Positions 37,146 to 46,989 are shown, counted from the first letter of the stretch. The stretch is 64,000 bases of DNA from Sphingomonadaceae bacterium (GCA_947476425.1 CANJQJ010000010.1:1-64000), one strand, 5' to 3'. Program-made: numbers and translations. The notes: a model not told the origin generated them from the letters alone.

Positions 37146-38600
37146 ATGTCTACCAAGCCCACTTCCAACAAGCCTCGCACGCTGTACGAGAAAATCTGGG
37201 ATGCCCATGTCGTCGATCGGCGCGATGATGGCACTTGCCTGATCTATATCGATCGCCACCTCGTCCATGAAGTGACGAGCCCGCAAGCCTTTGAAGGCCT
37301 CAGGGTAGCCGGACGCACCGTGCGGCGCCCCGATCTCACGCTAGCCGTGCCCGATCACAACCTGCCGACGACGCCACGTCGCGCCGCCGACGGTAGCCGC
37401 CTGCCGATCGCGGATCTGGAATCCGCGCAGCAGCTCGCCGCGCTCGAATCCAACGCTCCCGAGTTCGGCATCCGCTACATCGACGCGACCGCGCCGGAGC
37501 AGGGCATCGTCCATGTCGTCGGTCCCGAGCAGGGCTTTTCCCAGCCCGGCACGACGATCGTGTGCGGCGATAGCCATACTTCCTGCCATGGCGGCATCGG
37601 CGCGCTGGCGTTCGGCATCGGTACCTCCGAGGTCGAGCATGTGCTGGCGACCCAGACCTTGCTGCTCAAGCAGTCCAAAACGATGGAAATCCGCGTCGAT
37701 GGCAAGCTCGGCTTCGGGGTCAGCCCGAAAGACGTGATCCTCGCGATCATCGGCAGGATCGGCGCTGCCGGCGGCACTGGCTATGTCATCGAATATACCG
37801 GCAATGTCTTCCGCGAGATGTCGGTCGAGGGTCGCCTGACCGTCTCGAACATGTCGATCGAGGGCGGTGCGCGCGCTGGCCTGATCGCGCCGGACGAGAC
37901 CGTCTTTGCCTATCTCGAGGGCCGCCCGATGGCGCCCAAGGGTGCCGAATGGGACAAGGCGGTCGCCTGGTGGAAGACGCTGCCGTCCGATCCGGGTGCT
38001 GTCTACGACAAGGTCGTCATCATCGATGCCGCCGAGATTTCGCCAAGCGTCACCTGGGGCACCAGTCCCGAGGACGTCGTGCCGATCACCGGTGTCGTGC
38101 CCGATCCCGATAGCTTCGCCGATCCCTCCAAGCAGGAAGCCGCCCGCAAGTCGCTCGCCTATATGGGGCTGACCCCGGGCATGCGGATGGTTGACGTGCC
38201 GCTCGAACATATCTTCATCGGCTCCTGCACCAACAGCCGTATCGAGGATCTGCGCGCCGCAGCAGCTGTCGCCAAGGGCCGCAAGGTTTCGTCGCGCATC
38301 AAGCAGGCGCTGGTCGTGCCGGGTTCCGGGCTGGTCAAGCTCCAGGCCGAGGCCGAGGGGCTCGATCGTATTTTCCTCGATGCCGGTTTCGAATGGCGCG
38401 AGCCGGGCTGCTCGATGTGCCTCGCGATGAACCCGGACAAGGTGCCGCCCGGCGAACGCTGTGCCTCGACCTCCAACCGTAATTTCGTCGGCCGCCAGGG
38501 TCCGGGATCGCGCACGCACCTGCTGTCGCCCGAAATGGCCGCGGCTGCCGCGATCAACGGCCATTTGTCCGACGTTCGCGACATGATGGGAGGTCGCTGA
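37146..38600 (+). CDS. leuC: 3-isopropylmalate dehydratase large subunit
   Basis: The 484-residue LeuC has the aconitase-fold motifs [13 protein letters not shown]-type [12 protein letters not shown], the 4Fe-4S cysteines in IGSCTNSR and GCSMCLAMN, and the C-terminal [14 protein letters not shown]. With LeuD it isomerises 2- to 3-isopropylmalate in leucine synthesis. It overlaps leuD by one base (TGATG). Downstream BolA and Grx4 genes may serve its cluster (inference). Confidence 0.96.
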   Translation: MSTKPTSNKPRTLYEKIWDAHVVDRRDDGTCLIYIDRHLVHEVTSPQAFEGLRVAGRTVRRPDLTLAVPDHNLPTTPRRAADGSRLPIADLESAQQLAALESNAPEFGIRYIDATAPEQGIVHVVGPEQGFSQPGTTIVCGDSHTSCHGGIGALAFGIGTSEVEHVLATQTLLLKQSKTMEIRVDGKLGFGVSPKDVILAIIGRIGAAGGTGYVIEYTGNVFREMSVEGRLTVSNMSIEGGARAGLIAPDETVFAYLEGRPMAPKGAEWDKAVAWWKTLPSDPGAVYDKVVIIDAAEISPSVTWGTSPEDVVPITGVVPDPDSFADPSKQEAARKSLAYMGLTPGMRMVDVPLEHIFIGSCTNSRIEDLRAAAAVAKGRKVSSRIKQALVVPGSGLVKLQAEAEGLDRIFLDAGFEWREPGCSMCLAMNPDKVPPGERCASTSNRNFVGRQGPGSRTHLLSPEMAAAAAINGHLSDVRDMMGGR

Positions 38601-39184
38601 TGGATCAGCTCAGGACCGTCGAGGGACGGGCGTTTCCGCTCGGCCGCAAGAATGTCGATACCGATGTCATCATTCCAGCGCATTACCTCAAGACGATCAG
38701 CCGCATCGGCCTCGGCAAGGGCGCGTTCGAAACGGTGCGCGCCGAGCCCGGCAACGTCTTCGACGATCCCGAATATGCCGGATCGCCGATCCTGATCGCC
38801 GGCGACAATTTCGGCTGCGGCTCGAGCCGCGAACATGCCGCCTGGGCGCTCAATGACATGGGCATCAAGGCCGTGATCGCGCCGAGCTTCTCGGACATCT
38901 TCTCGGGCAATGCGTTCAAGAATGGCATCTTGACGGTGGTGTTGCCGCAGGAAGCGGTCGATCGGCTGCTCGAAGTGGCGAAGACCGATCCGATCGCGAT
39001 CGATCTCGAGCATTGCTCGGTCACCACGCCGTTCCAGGATCGCTTCGAGTTCGAGATCGACAGTTTCCGGCGTAATTGCCTGATGAAGGGGCTCGACGAG
39101 ATCGGACTGACACTGGCGATGGATTCGAAGATTTCGGCTTATGAGACAAGGCTTGCGACCGAACGGAGCTGGCTCTCGGCATAA
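38600..39184 (+). CDS. leuD: 3-isopropylmalate dehydratase small subunit
   Basis: The 194-residue swivel-domain subunit has [22 protein letters not shown] at the start and the active-site loop [15 protein letters not shown]. Length is normal. It is translationally coupled to leuC. No leucine leader peptide or T-box is recognisable upstream of leuC. Confidence 0.96.
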   Translation: MDQLRTVEGRAFPLGRKNVDTDVIIPAHYLKTISRIGLGKGAFETVRAEPGNVFDDPEYAGSPILIAGDNFGCGSSREHAAWALNDMGIKAVIAPSFSDIFSGNAFKNGILTVVLPQEAVDRLLEVAKTDPIAIDLEHCSVTTPFQDRFEFEIDSFRRNCLMKGLDEIGLTLAMDSKISAYETRLATERSWLSA

Positions 39185-39217
39185 GCGGGAACGACGTTGC
39201 AACGTCGGCGACCGCTT
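39183..39217. promoter_or_regulatory. Perfect 16-bp palindrome within a larger inverted repeat
   Basis: CGACGTTGCAACGTCG (39192-39207) is self-complementary without a loop, and it is flanked by AAGCGG and CCGCTT in inverted order. It sits just after the leuD stop and about 50 bp before the zeta-inhibitor gene. A loop-free dyad suits a dimeric regulator better than a terminator, although the outer arms followed by CTTCTTATCT could also stop transcription. Confidence 0.5.
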
Positions 39218-39254
39218 CTTATCTATGGCATGAATTGCGGGGAAAGGAATTTCT

Positions 39255-39578
39255 ATGACGACCTTCGACGATCGCGAGCGCGGTTTCGAAAACAAGTTTG
39301 CCCATGATCAGGAAATGTTGTTCCGGATCACGGCGCGGCGCGATCGGCTCGTCGGTGAATGGGCCGCCAAGCTGATGAGCCTGACCCCGGCCGAGACCGA
39401 CAGCTATGCCAAGGGCATCGTCCAGGCCGATTTCGAAGTGGCCGGCGACGACGACATCGTTCGCAAGCTGCTTGGCGATCTCACCTCCGCCGGCGTTGAT
39501 ATCGACGAATCGCGTATCCGCCAGGTGATCGAGGACAAGCTCGTCGATGCACGGCGCCAGCTGCTCGAAGCGAAGTAG
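39255..39578 (+). CDS. DUF1476 protein, F1Fo-ATPase inhibitor zeta subunit
   Basis: The 107-residue helical protein has the family opening TTFDDRERGFENKFAHDQE and the core LFRITARRDRLVGEWAA. DUF1476 is the zeta subunit of alphaproteobacterial ATP synthase; in Paracoccus denitrificans its N-terminus blocks ATP hydrolysis. The N-terminal segment is complete here, but whether it inhibits cannot be read from sequence. It precedes BolA by 8 bp. Confidence 0.85.
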   Translation: MTTFDDRERGFENKFAHDQEMLFRITARRDRLVGEWAAKLMSLTPAETDSYAKGIVQADFEVAGDDDIVRKLLGDLTSAGVDIDESRIRQVIEDKLVDARRQLLEAK

Positions 39579-39586
39579 GGTACGCC

Positions 39587-39820
39587 ATGGCAATGCAGGC
39601 CAACGATATCGAGCGACTGATCCGCGAAGCGATCCCCGACGCAGAGGTCGAGATTACTGATCTCGCTGGAGACGGCGATCATTATGCCGCTCGAGTCGTG
39701 AGTGGCAGCTTTCGCGGGCAATCGCGCCTGATTCAACAGCGGCGCGTCTATGCCGCGCTTGGCGAGCGCATGGGCGGCGTGCTCCACGCGCTGCAACTGA
39801 CCACCGCGACGCCGGACTGA
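39587..39820 (+). CDS. BolA-family protein
   Basis: The 77-residue protein has the BolA fold: IERLIREAIPDAEVEITDLAGDG, then YAARVVSGSFRGQSRLIQQRRVYAALG with the conserved His in HALQLTT near the end. BolA proteins bind monothiol glutaredoxins through a shared 2Fe-2S cluster; the grxD gene follows after 10 bp, which makes this a natural pair. No ATG ambiguity: the start follows AGGGTACGCC. Confidence 0.9.
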   Translation: MAMQANDIERLIREAIPDAEVEITDLAGDGDHYAARVVSGSFRGQSRLIQQRRVYAALGERMGGVLHALQLTTATPD

Positions 39821-39830
39821 GGAGATTAAG

Positions 39831-40160
39831 ATGAGCGACGACGTAAAGATACGCATAGCTGAGGCAGTAAACGCCGCCGATGTGCTGCTGTTCATGAAGG
39901 GCACGCCGCTCTTTCCGCAATGTGGCTTTTCGAGCCGCGCGATCGCGATCCTCGACCATCTTGGTGTCGAATATGCCACGGTCGACGTCCTCCAGGACGC
40001 CGGGATCCGCCACGGCATCAAGGAATATTCGGATTGGCCGACGATTCCGCAGCTCTATGTGAAGGGCGAGTTTGTCGGTGGTTCGGACATCATGATGGAA
40101 ATGTATGAGAGCGGCGAACTGGCCGAGCTGATGGATGAAAAGGGCGTTGCCGCTGCCTGA
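39831..40160 (+). CDS. grxD: Monothiol glutaredoxin, Grx4 family
   Basis: The 109-residue protein has the CGFS active site in LFPQCGFSSRAI, and the glutathione-site motifs SDWPTIPQLYVKGEFVGG and SDIMMEMYESGEL. With BolA it carries 2Fe-2S clusters in Fe-S trafficking or iron sensing. It ends an apparent zeta-bolA-grxD unit, and a hairpin follows. Fe-S enzymes LeuC and NadA are encoded on either side. Confidence 0.94.
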   Translation: MSDDVKIRIAEAVNAADVLLFMKGTPLFPQCGFSSRAIAILDHLGVEYATVDVLQDAGIRHGIKEYSDWPTIPQLYVKGEFVGGSDIMMEMYESGELAELMDEKGVAAA

Positions 40161-40177
40161 GGCCGGTTTTTCCGGGC

Positions 40178-40220
40178 GGCGGCGGTACGAGGCACTGTTA
40201 GGCGCCTCGTGACCGCCGCC
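40178..40220 (+). terminator. GC-rich hairpin after grxD
   Basis: GGCGGCGGTACGAGGC pairs with GCCTCGTGACCGCCGCC, with one bulged base and a ten-base loop. There is no T-tract, so it could be a Rho-dependent site or mRNA-end stabiliser. The rest of the 214-bp gap to the next gene holds nothing else I recognise. Confidence 0.5.
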
Positions 40221-40374
40221 TTGAGCGGAACAGGAACACACCATCCTTTGCAGGGCACGTGCCAATTTGCACCAGCCGCAGTTTTCCGCGGGTTTGCATG
40301 GTTACCATAGTCTTGACCCCCTCCGGAATTGTAAAGCCGACCGACAGGCTTCCAATTCCTCATTGGCGACGCAA

Positions 40375-41241
40375 ATGAACGGCTTGGCGACGCAACGACC
40401 CACACAGACGCTGACGTTGTCCCCGCTCGTCCGGCGCATTCTGGCCGATAATCCGTCCGCCTTCACCTTCTGGGGCACCGAGACCTATGTCGTCGGCAAC
40501 GCCGCCGGCGTCGCGGTCATCGATCCGGGGCCCGATATCCAGTCGCACCTCGATGCGCTGATGGCCGCGATCGACGGCGCGCCGGTCCACGCAATCATGT
40601 GTACGCACACGCATCGCGATCACAGCCCTGCCAGCCGTCCGCTCAGTGCGATGACTGGCGCGCCAATCATCGGCTGCGCCCCACTCGCGCTCGACGATGG
40701 CGGCCCGCGTGCCGATGCCGCATTCGACGCGGATTATCTGCCCGATCGAGTGCTCGTGGAGGATGATGTGGTTTCAGGCGAGGGGTGGACGCTTCGCGCC
40801 GTCGCGACGCCGGGGCATACCTCCAACCATCTCTGCTACGCGCTTGAACAGGAGAATGCGCTGTTCACGGGCGATCATGTGATGGGCTGGTCTACCACAG
40901 TGGTGTCGCCGCCCGATGGCGACATGGCGGATTACATGGCCAGCCTCGACAAGCTGATGCGCCGCAGCGACAAGGTCTATTATCCAGCGCATGGCGATCC
41001 CGTCGAGCAGCCGCAGCGCTTCGTGCGCGGGCTCGCCGGTCATCGCAAGCATCGCGAGGGGCAGATCCTGCGCCTGCTCCGCGAGGAACCCCGGACGATC
41101 CCGCTGCTGGTCGCCAAAATGTATGTGGGGGTCGATCCGGGCCTCCATCCCGCCGCCGGGCGTTCAGTTCTCGCCCACTTGCTCGACCTGGAAAGTCGCG
41201 GGCAGGTTGTGTGCGACAAGGAGATCTGGCGGTGCGCATGA
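40375..41241 (+). CDS. MBL-fold metallo-hydrolase (LACTB2-like)
   Basis: About 288 residues. The metal-binding motif is [13 protein letters not shown], with further ligands in [11 protein letters not shown] and FTGDHVMGW, as in beta-lactamase-like hydrolases of the LACTB2 group, which include nucleases and thioester hydrolases. The C-terminal winged-helix-like part ([19 protein letters not shown]) also fits that group. I start it at ATG 40375; the frame is open 36 codons further upstream through sequence with no similarity. Substrate unknown. Confidence 0.85.
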   Translation: MNGLATQRPTQTLTLSPLVRRILADNPSAFTFWGTETYVVGNAAGVAVIDPGPDIQSHLDALMAAIDGAPVHAIMCTHTHRDHSPASRPLSAMTGAPIIGCAPLALDDGGPRADAAFDADYLPDRVLVEDDVVSGEGWTLRAVATPGHTSNHLCYALEQENALFTGDHVMGWSTTVVSPPDGDMADYMASLDKLMRRSDKVYYPAHGDPVEQPQRFVRGLAGHRKHREGQILRLLREEPRTIPLLVAKMYVGVDPGLHPAAGRSVLAHLLDLESRGQVVCDKEIWRCA

Positions 41242-41266
41242 CCCATTGCCTCTTCGGCGCCTCATA

Positions 41267-41291
41267 CGTCATCGCCTGCGCGGCAATGACG
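41267..41291. repeat. Short hairpin related to the palindromic repeat
   Basis: CGTCATCGCCTGCGCGGCAA followed by TGACG keeps the CGTCAT/ATGACG ends with a different centre. It lies in the 70-bp gap before nadA. Confidence 0.45.
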
Positions 41292-41311
41292 AAACGTCCC
41301 ATGGAGCTTAT

Positions 41312-42301
41312 ATGAATATCGCGACGACAAGCCTCGCCGGGCTCGACCTCAAGGTCGAGATTGACCGCCTCCGCAAGGAAAAGAACGCCGTCATCCTGGC
41401 GCATTACTACCAGGCGCGCGAAATCCAGGACCTCGCTGATTTCGTCGGGGACAGCCTTGATCTGTCGCGCAAGGCAGCCGCGACCGATGCCGACGTAATC
41501 GCCTTTTGCGGCGTTCGCTTCATGGCCGAGGTCGCCAAGATCCTGTCGCCCGAGAAGATCGTGATCCTGCCCGACATGGATGCCGGCTGTTCGCTCGAGG
41601 ACAGCTGCCCGCCCGAAGAGTTCCGCAAGTTTCGCGAAGCGCATCCCGATCATATCGCGCTGACCTACATCAACTGTTCGGCGGCGGTGAAGGCGCTCAG
41701 CGACATCATCGTGACGTCATCGTCGGCGGAAGCGATCCTCAAGCAGATCCCGATGGACCAGAAGATCATCTTCGCCCCGGACAAGAATCTCGGCGCCTAT
41801 TTCAATCGCGTGCTTGGCCGCGACATGCTGCTCTGGCCCGGTGCCTGCATTGTCCACGAGGCGTTCTCTGAAACCGAACTGCTGAAGCTCAAGGCACAAT
41901 ATCCCGGCGCGCCAGTCGCGGCGCATCCGGAATGTCCTCCGGCGATCCTCGATCATGCTGATCAGGTCGGTTCGACTCGCGCCATCCTGGAATTCGCGCT
42001 GTCGAGCCCGTCGCAGACGATCATCGTCGCAACCGAGCCCCACATCATCCACCAGATGGAAAAGGCCGCGCCGCACAAGAAATTCATCGGCGCGCCCGGC
42101 GCGGACGGCAATTGCAACTGCAATATGTGCCCCTACATGGCGCTCAACACGCTCGAAAAGCTCTACATCTCGCTCCGTGACCTCCAGCCGCGCATCGAAA
42201 TGCCCGAAGACCTGCGCCTCGCCGCCAAGAAACCGCTCGATCGCATGCTGGCGATGGCATCGGGAACGGTGGGTCTCGGCGACCTGGGCCTGCGGCGGTA
42301 A
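41312..42301 (+). CDS. nadA: Quinolinate synthase
   Basis: The 329-residue enzyme condenses iminoaspartate with dihydroxyacetone phosphate to quinolinate and holds a 4Fe-4S cluster. Visible are [20 protein letters not shown], the [10 protein letters not shown] segment, the HPECPP motif and the [16 protein letters not shown] region; three cysteines at conserved spacing serve as cluster ligands. The start is ATG 41312 ([10 protein letters not shown]). nadB is not in the window; nadC follows. Confidence 0.96.
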   Translation: MNIATTSLAGLDLKVEIDRLRKEKNAVILAHYYQAREIQDLADFVGDSLDLSRKAAATDADVIAFCGVRFMAEVAKILSPEKIVILPDMDAGCSLEDSCPPEEFRKFREAHPDHIALTYINCSAAVKALSDIIVTSSSAEAILKQIPMDQKIIFAPDKNLGAYFNRVLGRDMLLWPGACIVHEAFSETELLKLKAQYPGAPVAAHPECPPAILDHADQVGSTRAILEFALSSPSQTIIVATEPHIIHQMEKAAPHKKFIGAPGADGNCNCNMCPYMALNTLEKLYISLRDLQPRIEMPEDLRLAAKKPLDRMLAMASGTVGLGDLGLRR

Positions 42302-42312
42302 AGGGCCCCTTT

Positions 42313-42446
42313 CGTCATCCCGACGCCCTCCTTCGTCATCCCGACGCCCTCCTTCGTCATCCCGACGAAAGTCGGGATCCATGGGACCCACAGTTCTCGC
42401 GATCGCGGAAACACTGCATCGTGGATCCCGGCGTCCGCCGGGATCC
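42313..42446. repeat. Palindromic repeat with two 21-bp tandem end units and an altered right end
   Basis: CGTCATCCCGACGCCCTCCTT-like units of 21 bp (split here as CGTCATCCCGACGCCC and TCCTT) start at 42313 and 42334; the complete repeat starts at 42355. Its right end reads GCGTCCGCCGGGATCCACGA instead of the usual GGGATGACGA, so the last arm looks recombined with the inner arm. This fills half of the 238-bp gap between nadA and nadC; I see nothing else there. Confidence 0.75.
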
Positions 42447-42539
42447 ACGATGCATTGATGTGAAGCAGGGAGGGGAGTTTCGCTTACCTCCTCCCGGAAT
42501 CGCTTCCCGTCGGCCGCTGCTTTCGTTTATGCGCCTTGC

Positions 42540-43388
42540 ATGACCTTCACGCTCGCCAACTTCGATCTCGACGCCTTCGTCGCCGCCACGCTTGCCGAGG
42601 ATCTCGGCGACAAGGGGGATATCACCTCAGCTGCCGTGATTCCCGCCGAGGCGCGTTTCGTCGGGGTGATGGATAGCCGCGATGCGATCATCGTCGCCGG
42701 CCTCCCGATCGCGGCAGCGTTTTTCCGGGCGCTTGATCCCGAGGCGCGCATCGAGATGCTCGTCAATGATGGCGCGCGGGTCGCGGCGGGATCGGATCTG
42801 ATGCGCATCGAGGGCAGGGCGCGGGCCTTGCTGACGGCTGAGCGGTCGGCGCTCAACACCGTCCAGCATCTCTCGGGCATCGCGACGATGACACGGCAAT
42901 ATGTCGATGCGATCGCGGGAACCGGCGCTACGCTGCTTGATACGCGCAAGACCATCCCGGGCCTGCGCGTACTCGAGAAATACGCCACGCTCATGGGTGG
43001 CGCGACCAATCACCGCATGGGATTGTGGGATGCGGCGATGATCAAGGACAATCATGTCGCGGTGGCTGGAGACATCGCCGAAGCGGTCCGCCGCGCGGTG
43101 GTCGCCGGCATCGCTCAGATAATCGTCGAGGTCGATCGCATCGACCAGATCGAGCCCGCGCTTGCGGCCGGAGCGACGCATCTGCTGCTCGACAACATGG
43201 ATCCGGCGACGTTGCGCGGTGCGGTGGCGCTGGTCGGCGGACGAGTCGTTACCGAAGCGTCGGGCGGTGTTCGCCTCGATACGATCCGCGCGATCGCAAA
43301 GACCGGGGTGAAATACATCTCGGTCGGCCGCCTCACCCAGTCAGCGCCAGCCGCGGATATCGGCCTCGACTTCGAGGTTGCCGCCTGA
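42540..43388 (+). CDS. nadC: Nicotinate-nucleotide diphosphorylase (carboxylating)
   Basis: The 282-residue quinolinate phosphoribosyltransferase shows AEDLGDKGDITSAAVIP at the start, LLDTRKTIPGLRVLEKYA, GGATNHRMGLWDAAMIKDNH and the C-terminal EASGGVRLDTIRAIAKTGVKYISVG. It makes nicotinate mononucleotide from quinolinate and PRPP. Its last 48 bp overlap the convergent DUF4112 gene as currently read. Confidence 0.96.
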   Translation: MTFTLANFDLDAFVAATLAEDLGDKGDITSAAVIPAEARFVGVMDSRDAIIVAGLPIAAAFFRALDPEARIEMLVNDGARVAAGSDLMRIEGRARALLTAERSALNTVQHLSGIATMTRQYVDAIAGTGATLLDTRKTIPGLRVLEKYATLMGGATNHRMGLWDAAMIKDNHVAVAGDIAEAVRRAVVAGIAQIIVEVDRIDQIEPALAAGATHLLLDNMDPATLRGAVALVGGRVVTEASGGVRLDTIRAIAKTGVKYISVGRLTQSAPAADIGLDFEVAA

Positions 43389-43964
43389 TTGTTCCCCCGT
43401 CATCCCGACGATAGTCGGGATCCATGGGACCCACAGGTCTTGCGATCGTACGACCACCGTATCGTGGATCCCGGCGTCCGCCGGGATGACGAGGGGAGTG
43501 TCGGGATGAGGAAAGGCGTCCGCCGGGCTGACGAGCGCTGTGGATGCCGTCCCTAACGGGACCACCTGGCCTTCGATCGTAGCCTGTCCGGGGTGATGCC
43601 GGTCGAGGTGGCGGCGGATGATCCTGAGGTTGCGGCTGTTCGATCGGAAGAAGAAATCCGGGATTGCGCCCACGAACGGAATCGCGCCGAGCAGCGTGTC
43701 GATCCCGACATTGCCCGCCATCCGGGTCATCTGCCATTTCGACATGCCGAGGTTGCGCGCTTCCCACACCATCCAGGCGCCGAGCAGCGCGCCGACAAGG
43801 TCGCCTGCCACCGGAATGACGTCGAGGATAACGTCTAGCCCAACGCGCTGCTTCGTGCCGGGAATGACGAACATCCCCTCGAGCAATTGCTCCATTGCCT
43901 CGATGCGACGACGCACTGCGGCGGGGCTGCGAATTTCATCGGTATTGAATGGCATATTGATCAT
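43341..43964 (-). CDS. DUF4112 membrane protein with a repeat-derived C-terminus
   Basis: The first about 135 residues fit DUF4112: IPGTKQRVGLDVILDVIPVAGDL, a membrane segment, MAGNVGIDTLLGAIPFVGAIPD and FRSNSRNLRIIRRHLDRHH. From about residue 155 the frame runs through the palindromic repeat at 43398-43492 and reads VIPADAGIHDTVVVRSQDLW and so on, then enters nadC in antisense. DUF4112 proteins are usually about 130-170 residues, so the original stop has probably been lost by repeat insertion. Function unknown; inner-membrane location likely. Confidence 0.8.
   Translation of the reverse strand: MINMPFNTDEIRSPAAVRRRIEAMEQLLEGMFVIPGTKQRVGLDVILDVIPVAGDLVGALLGAWMVWEARNLGMSKWQMTRMAGNVGIDTLLGAIPFVGAIPDFFFRSNSRNLRIIRRHLDRHHPGQATIEGQVVPLGTASTALVSPADAFPHPDTPLVIPADAGIHDTVVVRSQDLWVPWIPTIVGMTGEQSGGNLEVEADIRGWR
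43398..43492. repeat. Palindromic repeat, full copy inside the DUF4112 frame
   Basis: Starts CGTCATCCCGACGATAGTCG and ends GCGTCCGCCGGGATGACGA, with the same centre (GATCCATGGGACCCACAGGT) as the copy at 3882. It begins ten bases after the nadC stop. Confidence 0.85.
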
Positions 43965-43970
43965 TCGATT

Positions 43971-45428
43971 CTAGTTTTGCGAGTCCAGGAGATGGTTCAA
44001 CGGATGAACCCCCCGAATGTTTGCCTGGAAACCCGTCACCCGCTGCGCGACCAGCGACCAGCGCAGCGGTTGCGCGATCGGTATGAAGGGCACGATCTCG
44101 GTGAGCCTGAGATCGGCTTCGGCGATGCGGGCTGCGCGTTCGACCGGATCCAGGGCCGTCCGGGCCGATTCCAGCGCAACGTCGGCTGCTTGGCTGCACA
44201 CCGCATAGCGATCGCAGGAGAAGCGGCGCAGGTACCAGGTCGCTGACTGGCTGGGCGCCACGGCGTCGATGAGGCTGAGGTCGGCCTCGGCATGTTCGCC
44301 CACATGCACCACGTCCACCCCGATCGTCATCCAGTCGGCGCGCAGATAGGCAAAGAGCAGGCGAGCGCCCGGCGTGTCGGGCATCGCCATTCTCAACTGC
44401 GGCGGCTGGCCGGGATTGTTGCTCCGCCACAACCGGACCGCCCCACTGGCGGCCTGCCGCCTCACGGCGAGATCGGCATTGCCCCAGCCCGGCTCGATCG
44501 GCTGCGACAATTCCTGCGTGCCGGATGGCACGATCGCCGTCGCTTCCTTCCATTCCGGGACGCCGAATGCCCCGATCAGCCGCGCGCGATCGATCGCCAT
44601 TGCCAGCGCGCGTCGATTTTCGGCCGCACCCAGGAAACCCGAACGCCTGTTGAAAGCGACGCCGAACAGTCCGCTGACAGGATCGAGACGCACGTCGCGC
44701 GGGCGAATTGCCGCGGCGCGGAGGATCGGAATATCGGCATAGCGCCCGCCAAGGACAAGATCCGTATTGCCCGCAGCGTAGCGCGCCACGGCGAGAGCGG
44801 AGCGCTCTCCCCGCAACCGCACTTTTCGGCGGGGATCCTGCGCGACCGGTTCGCCATCGCCATCGACTTCAGGAGCCGGGGCCAGCACCAGCATGCCCCC
44901 CTCGGAACTGCCCGGCTTGAGCGGACCGGTGCCGCCATGCGCGCCGAGGATTGCCATTTCGGGCTGTGCCAACAGGTCGAGAAGATTGGATCGCGGCGCA
45001 TTCAGGCGGATCTCGACGACCTCGGGCGTCACCGCGACAATCTCGCGAATCGCGCCAAGCAACGGCTTCAGCGGATTTTTGCTTTTGTGGCTGATCTTGG
45101 CCCGCAAGCGACGCGCGACCAGTTCGGCGTCGATTCCTTCGATCCGATCCAGTCGGAAGGTATAGAACAGCCCGTCATCGGAAATCGCCCAGCGGATGGA
45201 AAGCCCGGGCTCGATCTGCCCGGCAGCGTCGAAGCGGACCAGCCCCTGCATTGTCGCTGCGATCAAGACTGAGTCCGCAGGCGGCAATTCACCGCGATTG
45301 GAATCCGCGAGGCCAGGCGCACCGCCGATAACGCTGACTGCCACCGGCTGGTTGTCGCGCGAGCGATGGCAGCCTGATGAGAGCAGCAGGATCGTGATCG
45401 CAGCGGTGATAATCGGGCGGGCTGTCAT
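43971..45428 (-). CDS. Peptide-type ABC transporter substrate-binding lipoprotein (second of a pair)
   Basis: The 485-residue protein has a signal peptide with lipobox LLLSSGC (Cys20) and the family-5 solute-binding pattern: [61 protein letters not shown], and a C-terminal [20 protein letters not shown]. Related proteins bind peptides or nickel in the periplasm. It overlaps the upstream paralogue by four bases. No permease or ATPase gene lies nearby, so it may serve a distant transporter or act as a sensor. Confidence 0.8.
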   Translation of the reverse strand: MTARPIITAAITILLLSSGCHRSRDNQPVAVSVIGGAPGLADSNRGELPPADSVLIAATMQGLVRFDAAGQIEPGLSIRWAISDDGLFYTFRLDRIEGIDAELVARRLRAKISHKSKNPLKPLLGAIREIVAVTPEVVEIRLNAPRSNLLDLLAQPEMAILGAHGGTGPLKPGSSEGGMLVLAPAPEVDGDGEPVAQDPRRKVRLRGERSALAVARYAAGNTDLVLGGRYADIPILRAAAIRPRDVRLDPVSGLFGVAFNRRSGFLGAAENRRALAMAIDRARLIGAFGVPEWKEATAIVPSGTQELSQPIEPGWGNADLAVRRQAASGAVRLWRSNNPGQPPQLRMAMPDTPGARLLFAYLRADWMTIGVDVVHVGEHAEADLSLIDAVAPSQSATWYLRRFSCDRYAVCSQAADVALESARTALDPVERAARIAEADLRLTEIVPFIPIAQPLRWSLVAQRVTGFQANIRGVHPLNHLLDSQN

Positions 45429-46942
45429 CGGTTCTTCGGATAGAGGGTCCAGCTAGGGTGTAGGTTGGCGGGGTTGTCTCGCCAACCCCCGATACGCGGA
45501 CCGACGACATTGCGGCTGACGTAGAAATAGATCGGGATGATCGGCGCATCGTCGATCAGCAGCCTTTCCGCCGTCGTCATCGCGGCCCGGCGTCGGCCGG
45601 GATCGGGCTCTGCGCGCGCCGCATCCAGCGCATGATCGAAGGCGGGATTGGCATAGCCCGAATAGTTGATCGGCCCGGCGTCGCTGCGGTGGACCGCAAG
45701 GAAATTCTCCGGCGCCGAGAGATCGGCGATCCACCCCGAGCGCGCCAGTGCAAAATCGCCCCGCCTCAGGCTGGCAAAATGCAGCGCCGCCTCGCGGTTC
45801 AGCAGATGCGCCTCGACCCCGAGCGGCCGCCACATCGCCGAAAGCGCGATGGCGACGCGGCGATGGTCGGTGTCGCTGTTGAAGGCGATGTCGAAGACCA
45901 GCGGGTGCTTTGGGCCGTAGCCTGCCTGCGCGAGGAGCGAGCGCGCCATGGCGAGCCGCCGTTCATTGCTCCAGTCCGCCCATGCGGGATGCCAGCTGCC
46001 GTCGGGCAACAGCGTCCACGCCGGCCGGTTGCCGAGCCGCACGAGCGGTCCAGCGATCCAGCGCCGGTCGACCGCGATGTTCAGCGCCCGCCGGATGCGG
46101 CGATCGGAAAAGGGGGCCTTGCGGGTGTTGAACGTGAAATAATAGGTTCCGCGATACGGCGCGATATGGGTCCCGCCCGGGACATGGCTTCGCAGCCAAG
46201 GGATTCGACTGGCGGGAAAGTCGCTCGCGATGTCCGCACTGCCCGACGCCACCATCCGAAGCGCGGTCAGTCGATCGGTGACCGGACGCCAGAGGATCAC
46301 CCGCGCCGGCGCCGCTCCGTCATGCCAGCGCGGGTTGCGCTCGAGCCTCAGGCGGTCGTTGAGCGTCCACAGCGTGGCGCGATAGGCCCCGGAGGTGACC
46401 AGCGGCCGTTCACTCGTCCAGGCTCCACGGTGGAGCGGCAGCGCAGCCATTGCCGGATGGGCGAGCAATTCGGGAAGCTGGGGGAATGGATGCCGCAGCC
46501 GAACGCGCACGATATCGCCCTCTGCATCGATCCGATCGATCGCTTCGTAGAGGCCGATATTCGGCGACGCGTTCTTCGGGTCGCGAAGCCGCGCGAGCAG
46601 CGCCGGGAACAAGGCCGGCTTGATCGCCACGCCATCGGAAAAGACCAGCCCCGGCCGCAGGTGGAAGCGCCAGGCGAGACCGTCCGGCGACATCGTCCAG
46701 CCATCGGCAAGCCCCGGCTGCACTGCGCCATCGCCGCCAAGCCGGGTCAGCCCCTCGAACTGGTCTTCGGCGATCCGCAGGGACGCGAGATCCGAGATCG
46801 CCTGCGGATCGAGGCTCTTGGCCTCGTCATCGGCGATCCGCACGATCGTGTCGGCCGGAACCGGCGCCACGCGGGCGCACGCGGTGAGGCAGGCAATCGC
46901 AAGCGCCCAAAGCGCTGCCCTTACGCTAGGACTGGCTGACAT
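45425..46942 (-). CDS. Peptide-type ABC transporter substrate-binding lipoprotein (first of a pair)
   Basis: About 505 residues with lipobox LTAC and the family-5 pattern [57 protein letters not shown] and [17 protein letters not shown]. It resembles oligopeptide/dipeptide binding proteins. I start it at ATG 46942, which begins the signal peptide; another ATG lies five codons upstream. It is coupled to the next binding-protein gene. The pair is diverged, not a recent duplication. Confidence 0.82.
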   Translation of the reverse strand: MSASPSVRAALWALAIACLTACARVAPVPADTIVRIADDEAKSLDPQAISDLASLRIAEDQFEGLTRLGGDGAVQPGLADGWTMSPDGLAWRFHLRPGLVFSDGVAIKPALFPALLARLRDPKNASPNIGLYEAIDRIDAEGDIVRVRLRHPFPQLPELLAHPAMAALPLHRGAWTSERPLVTSGAYRATLWTLNDRLRLERNPRWHDGAAPARVILWRPVTDRLTALRMVASGSADIASDFPASRIPWLRSHVPGGTHIAPYRGTYYFTFNTRKAPFSDRRIRRALNIAVDRRWIAGPLVRLGNRPAWTLLPDGSWHPAWADWSNERRLAMARSLLAQAGYGPKHPLVFDIAFNSDTDHRRVAIALSAMWRPLGVEAHLLNREAALHFASLRRGDFALARSGWIADLSAPENFLAVHRSDAGPINYSGYANPAFDHALDAARAEPDPGRRRAAMTTAERLLIDDAPIIPIYFYVSRNVVGPRIGGWRDNPANLHPSWTLYPKNR

Positions 46943-46989
46943 AGCGCGACACATCACCCCCGTCAGCCGTCATCGCCAAGCCCCAAAAT

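Noticed and set aside
36054-37286. 410-codon minus-strand open frame
   Set aside because: It overlaps the EAL half of the c-di-GMP protein and the start of leuC in antisense and matches nothing.
42313-42375. Possible CRISPR array (three evenly spaced repeats)
   Set aside because: The units are 21-bp direct tandems without unique spacers, belong to the palindromic repeat family, and there are no cas genes.
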